Below, piece by piece: positions 1 through 7,743 of a stretch of 18,282 nucleotides of DNA (positions are counted from its first letter, which is position 1; every line of letters begins with the position of its first letter). The DNA is from Candidatus Segatella albertsiae. GTDB taxonomy: Bacteria > Bacteroidota > Bacteroidia > Bacteroidales > Bacteroidaceae. The stretch spans positions 6,602 through 24,883 of the forward strand of contig DKCU01000130.1 of assembly GCA_002451555.1 (NCBI GenBank). The letters run 5' to 3'. The notes beneath the pieces were generated by a model, which was not told where the DNA came from, ran no database searches, and was given only the letters and a program-made list of their open reading frames with translations. The translations under genes were made by a program, and so were the position numbers.

Positions 1-17
1 CGCAGCCCTTCTTGATT

Positions 18-419
18 TTATAACTTCTTGAATTCCGTGTAAATCTTGTCGGCGATTTCCTTGAATTCTTCTTCAGATAACTTGAGGTGCTCCTTGCGGA
101 AGTTGACGTCAGCCTCGCTGTTCATCGGGATAAGGTGAATGTGGGCGTGAGGAACCTCCAGACCCAACACCACTTGGGCGACTTTCTTGCAAGGGAAGGC
201 TGCCTTGATGGCCTTTGCCACCTTCTTGGCAAATACCTCAAACTCTGCTAAGTCTTCGTCTTCCATGTCAAAGATGTAATCTACCTCCTTGCGAGGAATG
301 ACTAAAGTGTGACCTTTGCCGATAGGGCTAATATCCAAAAAAGCATAGAACTTATCGTTCTCAGCGCACTTGTAGCTAGGTATCTCGCCTGCTGCAATCT
401 TAGAAAAAATGCTTGCCAT
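18..419 (-). CDS. HIT family protein (histidine triad nucleotide-binding hydrolase)
   Basis: 133 aa, a normal length for a single-domain HIT protein. The triad HAHIHLI is at residues 91-97 (H91, H93, H95), near the C-terminus, and the N-terminal core holds GEIPSYK and the fold motif KGHTLVIPR at 35-43. HIT proteins of this class usually hydrolyse nucleoside phosphoramidates or dinucleotides in the cytoplasm; the substrate here is unknown. The N-terminal cysteine found in many relatives (xIFCKI) is serine here (SIFSKI), so the structural zinc site of those relatives is probably absent. The start is an ATG with no in-frame alternative nearby. It is separated from greA upstream by a terminator, so it should have its own promoter, though I could not identify a clear TAnnTTTG box. 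A perfect palindrome lies at 450-467 in its leader. Confidence 0.95.
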   Translation of the reverse strand: MASIFSKIAAGEIPSYKCAENDKFYAFLDISPIGKGHTLVIPRKEVDYIFDMEDEDLAEFEVFAKKVAKAIKAAFPCKKVAQVVLGLEVPHAHIHLIPMNSEADVNFRKEHLKLSEEEFKEIADKIYTEFKKL

Positions 420-449
420 AGTCGTATTCTAATTAGTAATTTATAATTA

Positions 450-467
450 AGAGTTAATATTAACTCT
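450..467. promoter_or_regulatory. 18-bp perfect palindrome upstream of the HIT gene
   Basis: AGAGTTAATATTAACTCT is fully self-complementary with no loop. It lies about 31 nt before the HIT start codon, where a repressor or activator dyad would sit. It has no loop, so it is a poor RNA hairpin and better suited to a dimeric DNA-binding protein. The role is inferred; an AT-rich dyad of this size could also be chance. Confidence 0.35.
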
Positions 468-551
468 AGTTTTTCTTTCTCTTTTCCCTTTGCTTCTTAA
501 CAAGAAGTTCATTCTGGAGATCTTATGATATTATCTTGTTGGCTTACATAT

Positions 552-600
552 CACAAAAGGAACCATCATAAGGGCGGTTGCCGATATGATAGTTCCTTTT
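552..600 (-). terminator. Rho-independent terminator after greA
   Basis: Bases 555-570 pair with 585-600: 16 positions with a single mismatch and a 14-nt loop. Read on the minus strand, the stem ends in TTTT and is followed by GTG. It begins 8 nt after the greA stop codon. A and T runs on both sides mean it could work in both directions, but no plus-strand gene points at it. Confidence 0.8.
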
Positions 601-608
601 GTTCTCTT

Positions 609-1076
609 TTACTCGAATGAAATCTTGTCGATGCGAAGCTTGATGATGCCGCGTGGTATCTTAATCTCAGCTACCTCGCCCACCTTCTTGTTGAGCAAAC
701 CTTGTGCGATAGGAGTCTTGATGGAAATCTTGCCTTCCTTCAAGTTAGCCTCGCTTTCGCTCACGATAGTATAGGTCATCTTTGCCTTGTTTGCCATATT
801 GGTCATCTCCACCTTGGACATAATCTGCACGCTGTCGGTGCTGAGTTGCTTGGTGTCGATGATCTTGGCCTCGGCAATGGTGAGTTTGATGCGGTTGATC
901 TTATCTTCTAGATGAGCCTGTGCCTCCTTGGCGGCATCGTACTCGGAGTTCTCACTTAAGTCACCCTTGTCTCGGGCTTCAGCGATTGCGGCTGATGCCT
1001 TAGGGCGCTCTACGGTAGTGAGCTGTTTCAGTTCTGCCACGAGCTTGTCGTAGCCTTCTTGTGACATGTAAGCCAT
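609..1076 (-). CDS. greA: Transcription elongation factor GreA
   Basis: 155 aa, close to the family norm of about 158. GreA enters the secondary channel of RNA polymerase and stimulates cleavage of backtracked RNA. The N-terminal coiled coil (about 5-75) carries the conserved tip GDLSENSEYDAAKEAQ at 38-53, with acidic residues D39 and E42 matching the catalytic D41 and E44 of the E. coli protein. The C-terminal FKBP-like domain (about 80-155) ends in PRGIIKLRIDKISFE. The start is the ATG giving MAYMSQEGYDKL, which matches the usual GreA N-terminus. It has its own terminator downstream, and the helicase terminator lies upstream, so it is probably monocistronic. A TAATTTAG about 10 nt before the ATG resembles a -7 box but has a mismatch and is too close, so I do not call a promoter. 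Confidence 0.97.
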   Translation of the reverse strand: MAYMSQEGYDKLVAELKQLTTVERPKASAAIAEARDKGDLSENSEYDAAKEAQAHLEDKINRIKLTIAEAKIIDTKQLSTDSVQIMSKVEMTNMANKAKMTYTIVSESEANLKEGKISIKTPIAQGLLNKKVGEVAEIKIPRGIIKLRIDKISFE

Positions 1077-1126
1077 AATTCTTCTAAATTAATTTGTAGT
1101 TATTAATGTTATGTTCTTAGAGGGGT

Positions 1127-1162
1127 AAAAAATAAAGAATCCCGGTGCCAGTATAGCACCGG
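1127..1162 (-). terminator. Rho-independent terminator after the nuclease-helicase gene
   Basis: CCGGTGC at 1142-1148 pairs perfectly with GCACCGG at 1156-1162, with a 7-nt loop. On the minus strand the stem is followed by GATTCTTTATTTTTT, a good U-rich tail. It starts about 40 nt after the helicase stop and ends about 50 nt before the greA start. Confidence 0.85.
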
Positions 1163-1202
1163 AATCCTGTTATCTATTATCTCTATGTTTATTCTTGTTT
1201 TT

Positions 1203-4200
1203 CTATTTCTGTTGCAAAGATAGGACTTTATTTCCATATTGCCAAACTTTTTCGATGAAATTTTGAAAATATCCTCCTTTTCTCTTCACATACTCCATTA
1301 ATTCATTAAAAATCTGATTATTGCGCAGTATCTCCGGGTTGCCTGTGATAATCATCTGCTTGCGTGCCCGGGTGATGGCGACATTGAGCTTGCGGTCGAT
1401 GATGGCACCGTCTTCCACAAAACTGTTTCCTGCCAGAAAGTCCAATTGCCAGATATTCTGAATGGTAAAACTATAGATGATGACATCTCGCTGGCTGCCT
1501 TGGTATCGTTCAACGGTGTCGATGCTTATCTTCTCCAGCTCGGGAATGCCGAGTTTCTCTATACCCTTGCGCACCATGGCTATCTGGTTGCGGTAAGGCA
1601 CGATGACACCTACCGTCTTTTGTGGGTCGAATTGCTCGCCATAGAAGCGATGGATACGACGTAACATATCTACCACGATGTCTGCCTCGTTAGCGTTTAT
1701 CTTATCAGACACGTTTGGCTCTTTGCAGAACTTCGAAGGGAGGAATATCATGCGGTGTTCTTTCAGAAGGTCATCTAAACTGTCCTGTGAGGGGAGAGTG
1801 TATGATAACTCCGTCTCCAGTTGGTGTGGACATGGCACTGGTTCCAACTTCTCTCTTCTGTAGAACATGGTGTTCGGAAACTCGGCTATCTCTGGGTGCA
1901 TACGTCCCTGACGGCGCAAAATACCGATGAAATCGCTTCTTTTCTCATGATCTTCCCAATGGATGAGTCGCTCGAAGAGGGAGTTGCGGCAGTTGGTGAG
2001 ACAGATGTCTTGCAAGATGCTCATGTCGATGCTGCCACTCTTTTGGGTATCGCTGATGGTTGGAATCGCCGAATCTTGTTCGCTCTGTTGTACCACGGCA
2101 GGCAACTGCTTGTAGTCGCCGATGAGGATAAACTTATCCACGGCGGAAAGCAGGCCGATGAGGTTAGGCTCCAATATCTGGCTCGACTCGTCGATGATGG
2201 CGAGTTTGAAGTGCTTCAAGGTGAAGATGAATGGTTTCGAGGTCATCATCGAAGTGGTGCCCACGATAACGCGCGTACCTATTATATATTGTTTGATGGC
2301 TTCCAGTTTCGGACAATCTGCGATAGCCTTCTCTATCAGGTATGGACGGAATCGCTCATCGCAGGAATATTCGCTGCCTAAGCGAAGGAAAGGTATTCCA
2401 GAATCCACCAGCATCTCGCAGATTTCATCCACGGCTCGGTTGGTGTAGCTCATCAAGAGGATAGAACTCCCCGTCCCATCGTTCAATGCTTCTTCCACCA
2501 TAAATTTCAAGGCACGACTCGTCTTTCCTGTTCCCGGAGGTCCCACGAGCAGGAAGTAGTCTTCGGCTTGCTTGGCACGAAGAATGATGTCATCAAGCAC
2601 ATCGTCGTAATGGCGGCTCAATGTAAGCGAGGTATTTCGCTTTGGAGCACGCTGCCCCAACAGCAGGTCTCGTTTTTCTTTTGGCGCACAGATAAACTGG
2701 TGCAGGTTGCGGATGCAGCCGCCTGTCGATGCGTCACTCGTTCCATGTTCGATGGCGTATGGTAGATTCATTTCGAAGATGTCGGGATTCTGCTGCCCGT
2801 CGGTCAAGTGAACCACGATTTCATCGGAATGTATCTCTTGCAATACACCTTTATATAATATAGCCTTTCTCACGTCGGGTTCTTCCTTCAGCTTGTAGGT
2901 ATAGAGGTACACCATGTCGCCGATGCGGAAGTTGGGCAGGAAGTCCTTGCCTTGGTCGGGTACGCTGAGGGTGATCGTGTCGTAACCGCTTCCCTCGCTG
3001 CTTTGTTCCTTCTTGGTGATGTGCAGGTCGGTGTAGATGTTGCCGGCATCTTTCTTCTCTGCAAGTGGCATCGTCCAAAGGTCGCTGCTCGATGTGTTGG
3101 TGCCTTCCTGTGCCCCCACCTTGCTAATCATCTGTTCACGCAATACAAAAGTCATCATGCGGCAGAAGTAAGCTTCCTCCAGTGGCGATAACGCATGGAG
3201 TGGATCGGTGATGGCGGCGAGCTGAGGCTTCAGGTATTTGTTGTAGAAGAAATCCTGTGTGCCGACTACGTTGAGTACATCGGGAGAGAACTCGTTCAGC
3301 GTATGTTCGAAGCCTTCCTTGGCTATTTCGAAGGAGGCTGCAACGAGTTGGTTGCGATATTCGATGGCTTCTTGGAAGAGCTTGCGATAATACGCCACCA
3401 CCATCAGTCCGTCTTGCGGCTGGTATTTGGAGTAGAGTAAACGGATGTTCACCCGCTCGTTGCTCAATTTGAAGTTGTGCTGCAATACGCCATAGTAGAG
3501 CAGGAGCTGCACATAATGTGGCTCCAACTGATAGCTATGGTAGCTTGGGTCCATCTGATGGGTCTCGATGTTCAAGTTTCGTCCCGATTTCTGTTCCACC
3601 AGAAGCTTGCAGTCGGTGGTCATCAAATCTACACGACCTTGTATGCCCAGTGCCTCGCAAACGAACGATGGCTCCAGGATGGCTTTCTTGCGGTCGTATA
3701 GACTTTCGCCACGGAAGGCATTCATCTGTGCTTGCGAGGCGGTGCGAGGAAAGAGAATGTCCACGACTTGTTGCAGATTGAATGCTTGCAGGTTGGCATC
3801 GGTGTAGAATTTCTTGGCATCAAACCAAGGGCAGGTGCAAAACTCCAGGGCTTTCTCCCGGAAGTTCGATTTCACCGTATTGTTTACTTGATACTTGCCG
3901 TGGCTGTTGATGATGTCGTCCAGAGCAGCTCCCGCAAAGTTACCGAGCAGGGTGGCTTGCGTGTTGGCACGAGGCTTCATCATGTTCAGCAGATAGAGCA
4001 GGGGATGATGGCCGAAGGCGGTGAAGCAAGTGGCTATGCTACTGATATCTACCAGATAATCGGGCTCCACTACGATGAGACGAGGGGTGACGATGGGCTG
4101 TTTCACCTGACAATCGAGCAGGTTGAGCTGCATCCCTTCCTTCAGTAAGTCCCAAAGATAAGTATGGTCGATATGGTTCTCCTCGTCTTTCAGTCGCACG

Positions 4201-4703
4201 AGGTATTCCTCCTCGTCGGCATCTTGATCTATATCCACACGGATGAAGTCGCCGTCCCAGTTCTTCACAATGCAACGGATGCGGCGGTTGTTGATTTCCA
4301 GTCCCTTTTGGAAAGGACGGTTGTGGTGAGGGATGAGCACGTTGAGCTCGTGAGGCACATCCACCTCGAACACAGCGGAGATGAAAACCGCCAAGGCTCG
4401 TGCATCGTATTTCAGGTCTTCGCTTGAAAGGGGCTCCTGTGAGTTGCTATGGCGGCGCATGGTTTGGATGTCGATTTTATCGCCCACCTTGATGCCACGA
4501 GCCTTGCAGAGGTAATCCACCTGTGAGAAAAGGTTGCCGAAAGCTTGCTTGGTATCCTTCACTCCCTCGTGGCAGCAGAGGATGAGCGTATCGTGCATCA
4601 TCTTGTTGCGTGTCTTCGGCTCCAAGTCGGGGAGCATCAAGAGTTCTCTTACTCGTTGGAATAGCTCAGTTGCATTGCTGTTGCTTTTTGAATATTTATC
4701 CAT
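1203..4703 (-). CDS. Dna2-like PD-(D/E)XK nuclease / superfamily 1B DNA helicase
   Basis: 1166 aa from the ATG at 4703 (MDKYSKSN). A GTG at 4718 would add five residues; I prefer the ATG because Bacteroidales rarely use GTG and the bases just before the ATG are purine-rich. The C-terminal third is a complete SF1 helicase of the Upf1/Dna2 type: Walker A GPPGTGKT 721-728, DESS box 838-841, GDYKQLPAV 862-870, ERYQGSQRDVI 1065-1075 and LNVAITRAR 1106-1114. The middle holds a RecB-like nuclease core: GRVD with D359, then EQK with E370 and K372, and a QxxxY motif with Q399 and Y403. About 190 residues of low similarity come first. Order and motifs match Dna2-type enzymes, which trim flaps and DNA ends; a role in replication or repair is inferred. 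No transposon or restriction partner is adjacent, so a defence role is not indicated. Confidence 0.9.
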   Translation of the reverse strand: MDKYSKSNSNATELFQRVRELLMLPDLEPKTRNKMMHDTLILCCHEGVKDTKQAFGNLFSQVDYLCKARGIKVGDKIDIQTMRRHSNSQEPLSSEDLKYDARALAVFISAVFEVDVPHELNVLIPHHNRPFQKGLEINNRRIRCIVKNWDGDFIRVDIDQDADEEEYLVRLKDEENHIDHTYLWDLLKEGMQLNLLDCQVKQPIVTPRLIVVEPDYLVDISSIATCFTAFGHHPLLYLLNMMKPRANTQATLLGNFAGAALDDIINSHGKYQVNNTVKSNFREKALEFCTCPWFDAKKFYTDANLQAFNLQQVVDILFPRTASQAQMNAFRGESLYDRKKAILEPSFVCEALGIQGRVDLMTTDCKLLVEQKSGRNLNIETHQMDPSYHSYQLEPHYVQLLLYYGVLQHNFKLSNERVNIRLLYSKYQPQDGLMVVAYYRKLFQEAIEYRNQLVAASFEIAKEGFEHTLNEFSPDVLNVVGTQDFFYNKYLKPQLAAITDPLHALSPLEEAYFCRMMTFVLREQMISKVGAQEGTNTSSSDLWTMPLAEKKDAGNIYTDLHITKKEQSSEGSGYDTITLSVPDQGKDFLPNFRIGDMVYLYTYKLKEEPDVRKAILYKGVLQEIHSDEIVVHLTDGQQNPDIFEMNLPYAIEHGTSDASTGGCIRNLHQFICAPKEKRDLLLGQRAPKRNTSLTLSRHYDDVLDDIILRAKQAEDYFLLVGPPGTGKTSRALKFMVEEALNDGTGSSILLMSYTNRAVDEICEMLVDSGIPFLRLGSEYSCDERFRPYLIEKAIADCPKLEAIKQYIIGTRVIVGTTSMMTSKPFIFTLKHFKLAIIDESSQILEPNLIGLLSAVDKFILIGDYKQLPAVVQQSEQDSAIPTISDTQKSGSIDMSILQDICLTNCRNSLFERLIHWEDHEKRSDFIGILRRQGRMHPEIAEFPNTMFYRREKLEPVPCPHQLETELSYTLPSQDSLDDLLKEHRMIFLPSKFCKEPNVSDKINANEADIVVDMLRRIHRFYGEQFDPQKTVGVIVPYRNQIAMVRKGIEKLGIPELEKISIDTVERYQGSQRDVIIYSFTIQNIWQLDFLAGNSFVEDGAIIDRKLNVAITRARKQMIITGNPEILRNNQIFNELMEYVKRKGGYFQNFIEKVWQYGNKVLSLQQK

Positions 4704-4747
4704 CTTTGAAGTCTGCACTTTAACATTTGTTGGCTAATCTAAGACTT

Positions 4748-4791
4748 GGTACGGAGAGGGTACGGCGTTGGTACGGAGCGGGTATAGCCCA
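4748..4791. repeat. 11-bp tandem repeat upstream of the nuclease-helicase gene
   Basis: Three consecutive 11-bp units start at 4748, 4759 and 4770, each beginning GGTACGG (tails AGAG, CGTT, AGCG). A degenerate fourth (GGTATAG) starts at 4781. The array lies 45-88 nt upstream of the helicase ATG at 4703. The period is close to one helical turn, so each unit would face the same side of the DNA. Function is unknown: it may be a binding array or a slippage-prone short repeat. Confidence 0.7.
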
Positions 4792-4865
4792 AATATTGCC
4801 AAAATAGGGCTATTTTTAGCCAATAAGTGTAACGAAGTGCTAATGAAATATAATATAGATACAGC

Positions 4866-4899
4866 TTCTTGCATAGATATGCAAATACCTATGCAAGAA
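4866..4899 (-). terminator. Perfect 11-bp hairpin after the hydrolase-nucleotidase fusion gene, possible terminator
   Basis: Bases 4866-4876 (TTCTTGCATAG) pair perfectly with 4889-4899, with a 12-nt loop. The hairpin starts 12 nt after the stop codon of the upstream gene. On the minus strand the following bases are only moderately T-rich, so termination may be partial or need a factor. The position supports a 3'-end role. Confidence 0.5.
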
Positions 4900-4911
4900 A
4901 CAAAATGTGAA

Positions 4912-5901
4912 TTATTGTCCTCCCAGTCTCTCGAAGAAGGTGATGATTTCCTCAAAAGTCTTGAACTCATCGCTTCCAAACTCGATACTGGTTCCCATGA
5001 AACCTTCTGCTGGATGTGGATCGATGAAGTAATCGCCATACAAGAGATTCTTCTGGTTGGTGAAGATGATATGTTCGTAGGCTGGGGCAGAGAGGTATTC
5101 TTCCACCCAAGTCTGTACCTTCGCCATATACTCATGGTCGTTGGTTGGTGCTGAGGCTACGATATACACATTGTAGTATTCTATGAGCATCTCGTAAGCC
5201 TTGTGCATACTGCTGGTTGCCTTCATGTAACTGTCGTGCAGGCAGTCGAAGTCGATATAGACGATAGGGCGTTCCTTGCCGTTCTGCTTGTCGTCTATCC
5301 AGCGGATGACTGGACAGAGATAGTGGAACGCCACTTTGTCGATGAGGCGATGCTCGCCATGGAAGTGGATGGCTTGTGGGTAATGCTCGTGGAAGATGTC
5401 GAAGGTATGGACCACAGGGTCGTTGTCGCCGAAGAGACCATACACACGGGCTTGTTCCTCAGGTGTGATATCTTGGAAACATTGTGTGGTGATGTCCTTG
5501 TATTCCTTGATGAGACCTTTGGTCACCATCAACTCTTGTACACCATCCTTGCGAGGGTTCTGAAACTCCTGCTTGCCCGTCATGCTACTCATCGTGTTGC
5601 CCATCTCGAAGGCTGGGTTTACGAGGATGCGGTCGTAGCCCTTGAGCATCTCTGTGTACATGCCGCCCATTGAGGTGCCGATGATGAGGTCGGGCTTCTC
5701 CGTCTCCACCATCTTCTTCAACATCTCTACTGCTTCCTCTGGGTGTACGGGAATATCCTCAGCCACGAGCGTGGCGTTAGGCATGAGTTCTTGCAACATC
5801 TTCACGGTGCCGCTCTGCCCAGAGGAGAGGAAACCGTGTACATACATGATTTTCTTGCCCGACATCAGGTCGGGGAATTGCTTGATATATGGATTCTCCA
5901 T
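4912..5901 (-). CDS. YqiA-like alpha/beta hydrolase fused to a 5'-nucleotidase-like (NT5C-type) HAD domain
   Basis: 329 aa with two domains. Residues 15-205 resemble YqiA/UPF0227 esterases: strand and oxyanion turn MYVHGFLSSGQ 19-29, nucleophile elbow GTSMGG 75-80 (S77), acid FGDNDPV with D161, and histidine GEHRL with H184. Residues 212-329 look like an NT5C-type HAD phosphatase: YIDFD with D217 and D219, the motif II serine S250 in VASAP, K284, and GDYFID with D290 and D294. The usual DxDG is DFDC here, so the loop after the nucleophile differs. The fold calls rest on motifs only; substrates are unknown, and a linked ester/phosphate hydrolysis is inference. The gene starts 14 nt after the AAA-ATPase stop and may share its transcript. 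The ATG start gives MENPYIKQF. Confidence 0.8.
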   Translation of the reverse strand: MENPYIKQFPDLMSGKKIMYVHGFLSSGQSGTVKMLQELMPNATLVAEDIPVHPEEAVEMLKKMVETEKPDLIIGTSMGGMYTEMLKGYDRILVNPAFEMGNTMSSMTGKQEFQNPRKDGVQELMVTKGLIKEYKDITTQCFQDITPEEQARVYGLFGDNDPVVHTFDIFHEHYPQAIHFHGEHRLIDKVAFHYLCPVIRWIDDKQNGKERPIVYIDFDCLHDSYMKATSSMHKAYEMLIEYYNVYIVASAPTNDHEYMAKVQTWVEEYLSAPAYEHIIFTNQKNLLYGDYFIDPHPAEGFMGTSIEFGSDEFKTFEEIITFFERLGGQ

Positions 5902-5915
5902 TGTTCATCTATATT

Positions 5916-7634
5916 TTAATATTCTTCTACTTTCCACAAGTCATTGCCTTTGAAGACAATGGCTATCTTGTGGATTGGTTTGTTGCACATCAGTTGAGGC
6001 AATCGGCTGTCTTGTGCATATTGTTCCAATTGCTTTTTTGCCTCTTCGAGTGCTTTTGCTCCTTCTTCATCCGAATCGTTTGCTTTTAAGCATTTGAGTT
6101 CCAAAAGAAAACTATGTTCCACTTCTGGGAATCGAGTGATGTCTGGAATCATCGTTAAGTCACAGTAGCCACCATTCAGTTCCATCTCTTGTATAACCAT
6201 GAAATAGCCGCAATTGCTGAGATAAGCCGCAAGGAATCCTTGTATGTTACGTTCGGCTTGAATGCTTGAATGGATGCTGGTGCAATTCTTGTAACCCTCT
6301 GCGATATACTCGATGACAGGCTTGATGTTGCCATCCATGGCCATATCGTCCGATTCGTCTGCCAAATGATTGCTATCCATCTGGGCTTCCCTGTTGTATT
6401 CGTCCAAGATGTAGCCATAGTATTGGCGACGAACATTCTCGTTTGGAATGGCGAGTTTCACACGTCTTCCTCGTTTGCCCACGATGGTCAGCATACCATA
6501 ATAATAAAGAAGGCTCGGGAAAAGGTCTGGATCGACCAAAGCTTCGGCAGGGAAACTCTCTTTCAGCTCTGTCCAAATGTAACCTTGGCTAGTAATCTGT
6601 TTCAAGACTCCTCGGCGGTCGCCCTTCAACTTATCCAAATAGATGATTTTCTTCATCTTGGCATAGTCGGTCATGGTGTTTGGATCAATCATTTCCTCTG
6701 GTGCTTTTCCTGTACGGATGAAATGACGAAGATAGTATATTACCATGTCTGAGTTAAACATCTTCGGGTCTGTATCGAGACTTTCTTTTGCAAAGCAATA
6801 ATTGTCGTACCATGGCTTCATGTCGGCAATGAGCTGTTCCGTAGGAGCCTTGATGAGTCCTATTTGGCGATAATATTCTATCATCTCGTGAACTTCTGTT
6901 TCACTGAAACCTAACATCATGTTGAATACTGGATCCATCGAAAGATTGGTCCCGATGTTGTAACCGCTATTCACATCATTCACGGTCACAGGACTAATAC
7001 CCATCATGAGAACACGATGGAACATACCTTTGAACAACTTGAAGAAGTCTCGGTAGAATCCTTGTGCGTGAGTCAGGGCATGATATACTCTTTCACCTTC
7101 CTCGCTCAGTACATTGTTGGTGAAGTTATCATACTCGTCAATGATGAGATAGAGGTAGATGTTTTTCTCCTTGGCTTTAGCTTTGATTAAGTTTAGTTTG
7201 GCGGCGGCATCTTTAGCCGCAGTATAGTCCTTGAGAAATGATTCGCCATAATATTTAGCATACTTCTCTGCAAAACAATTTAGTTCAATCTCACAGTAAG
7301 AGTTGAAGTTTGTTTCCAAATCATCTTTGCCTGCTGCGGCTCTGGAAAAATCCAAGTAGAGTACTTGGTATGTTCCCTGTAAAGGGGTAGGATGTTCTGC
7401 AATCCATGTATCCTTGAAGGTCTCATGGAAAGTATCTTTTCTTTCAATGTCGTAGTAAGCTTGTAGCATGGTCAGGAAGACGCTCTTGCCAAATCGGCGT
7501 GGACGGATGAGGTAGAGAAAGTTTCCTGCTTCTTCCACCTTAGGTATATACATGGTTTTGTCAGCGCAGTAATTGTTCTGCTGTCTAATCCATGTGTAGT
7601 CTGGCATTCCGTATGGTAATCTTTTGTATTCCAT
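5916..7634 (-). CDS. AAA-ATPase_like protein with C-terminal PD-(D/E)XK nuclease domain
   Basis: 572 aa from the ATG at 7634 (MEYKRLPYGMPDY). A TTG at 7661 would add nine residues, but it lies inside the promoter box, so I reject it. The N-terminal half is the AAA-ATPase_like family (Pfam PF09820): the conserved opening YGMPDYTWIRQQNNYCADKT, a P-loop RPRRFGKS at 44-51 and Walker B LIIDEYD at 163-169. The C-terminal part is the PD-(D/E)XK type (PDDEXK_9, PF08011): D492 in GYCDLT and ELK with E512 and K514. This family is common and multi-copy in gut Bacteroidetes and has no settled function; links to mobile DNA or RNA handling are guesses. Length and both active sites look intact. It has its own promoter, and the hydrolase fusion gene follows after 14 nt. 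Confidence 0.93.
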   Translation of the reverse strand: MEYKRLPYGMPDYTWIRQQNNYCADKTMYIPKVEEAGNFLYLIRPRRFGKSVFLTMLQAYYDIERKDTFHETFKDTWIAEHPTPLQGTYQVLYLDFSRAAAGKDDLETNFNSYCEIELNCFAEKYAKYYGESFLKDYTAAKDAAAKLNLIKAKAKEKNIYLYLIIDEYDNFTNNVLSEEGERVYHALTHAQGFYRDFFKLFKGMFHRVLMMGISPVTVNDVNSGYNIGTNLSMDPVFNMMLGFSETEVHEMIEYYRQIGLIKAPTEQLIADMKPWYDNYCFAKESLDTDPKMFNSDMVIYYLRHFIRTGKAPEEMIDPNTMTDYAKMKKIIYLDKLKGDRRGVLKQITSQGYIWTELKESFPAEALVDPDLFPSLLYYYGMLTIVGKRGRRVKLAIPNENVRRQYYGYILDEYNREAQMDSNHLADESDDMAMDGNIKPVIEYIAEGYKNCTSIHSSIQAERNIQGFLAAYLSNCGYFMVIQEMELNGGYCDLTMIPDITRFPEVEHSFLLELKCLKANDSDEEGAKALEEAKKQLEQYAQDSRLPQLMCNKPIHKIAIVFKGNDLWKVEEY

Positions 7635-7658
7635 GTCTATAACTTTTTTGTTTTGTGG

Positions 7659-7689
7659 CAAAGTTACGACAAAAAAATCAAAACGACAA
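7659..7689 (-). promoter_or_regulatory. Bacteroidales-type promoter for the AAA-ATPase/PD-(D/E)XK gene
   Basis: On the minus strand TAACTTTG (7666 to 7659) matches the TAnnTTTG -7 consensus. A TTG at 7689-7687 lies 20 nt upstream, in the expected -33 place. The box ends 24 nt before the ATG, giving a leader of roughly 18 nt. The -33 element lies inside the terminator stem of the gene upstream. Confidence 0.7.
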
Positions 7690-7715
7690 GTTTTTTTTTA
7701 GAAAACTTGCCGTTT
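7681..7715 (-). terminator. Rho-independent terminator after the ATPase_2-type gene
   Basis: Bases 7681-7694 pair with 7702-7715: 14 positions with one mismatch (7686/7710) and a 7-nt loop. On the minus strand a T-rich tail (TTTGATTTTTTTG) follows. It lies about 30 nt after the stop of the ATPase gene and overlaps the next promoter. Confidence 0.75.
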
Positions 7716-7743
7716 CCAATTGTAACCGTTAAAAAACTTGCTA

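Noticed and set aside
1821..2381. 186-codon plus-strand reading frame and several overlapping ones
   Set aside because: All lie opposite the helicase core motifs and show no domain features; they are antisense shadows.
4784..4813. 7-bp hairpin followed by TTTTT on the plus strand
   Set aside because: It would terminate only plus-strand transcripts, and no plus-strand gene is upstream. Part of it is the degenerate fourth unit of the 11-bp repeat.
4734..5135. 133-codon minus-strand frame overlapping the hydrolase-nucleotidase gene
   Set aside because: It is out of frame with the HAD motifs and runs into the tandem repeat, where an 11-bp period cannot keep a codon phase; no recognisable protein.
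7635..7661. TTG start extending the AAA-ATPase/PD-(D/E)XK protein by nine residues
   Set aside because: The TTG lies within the TAnnTTTG promoter box, so it would not be in the transcript; the ATG at 7634 gives the usual family N-terminus.
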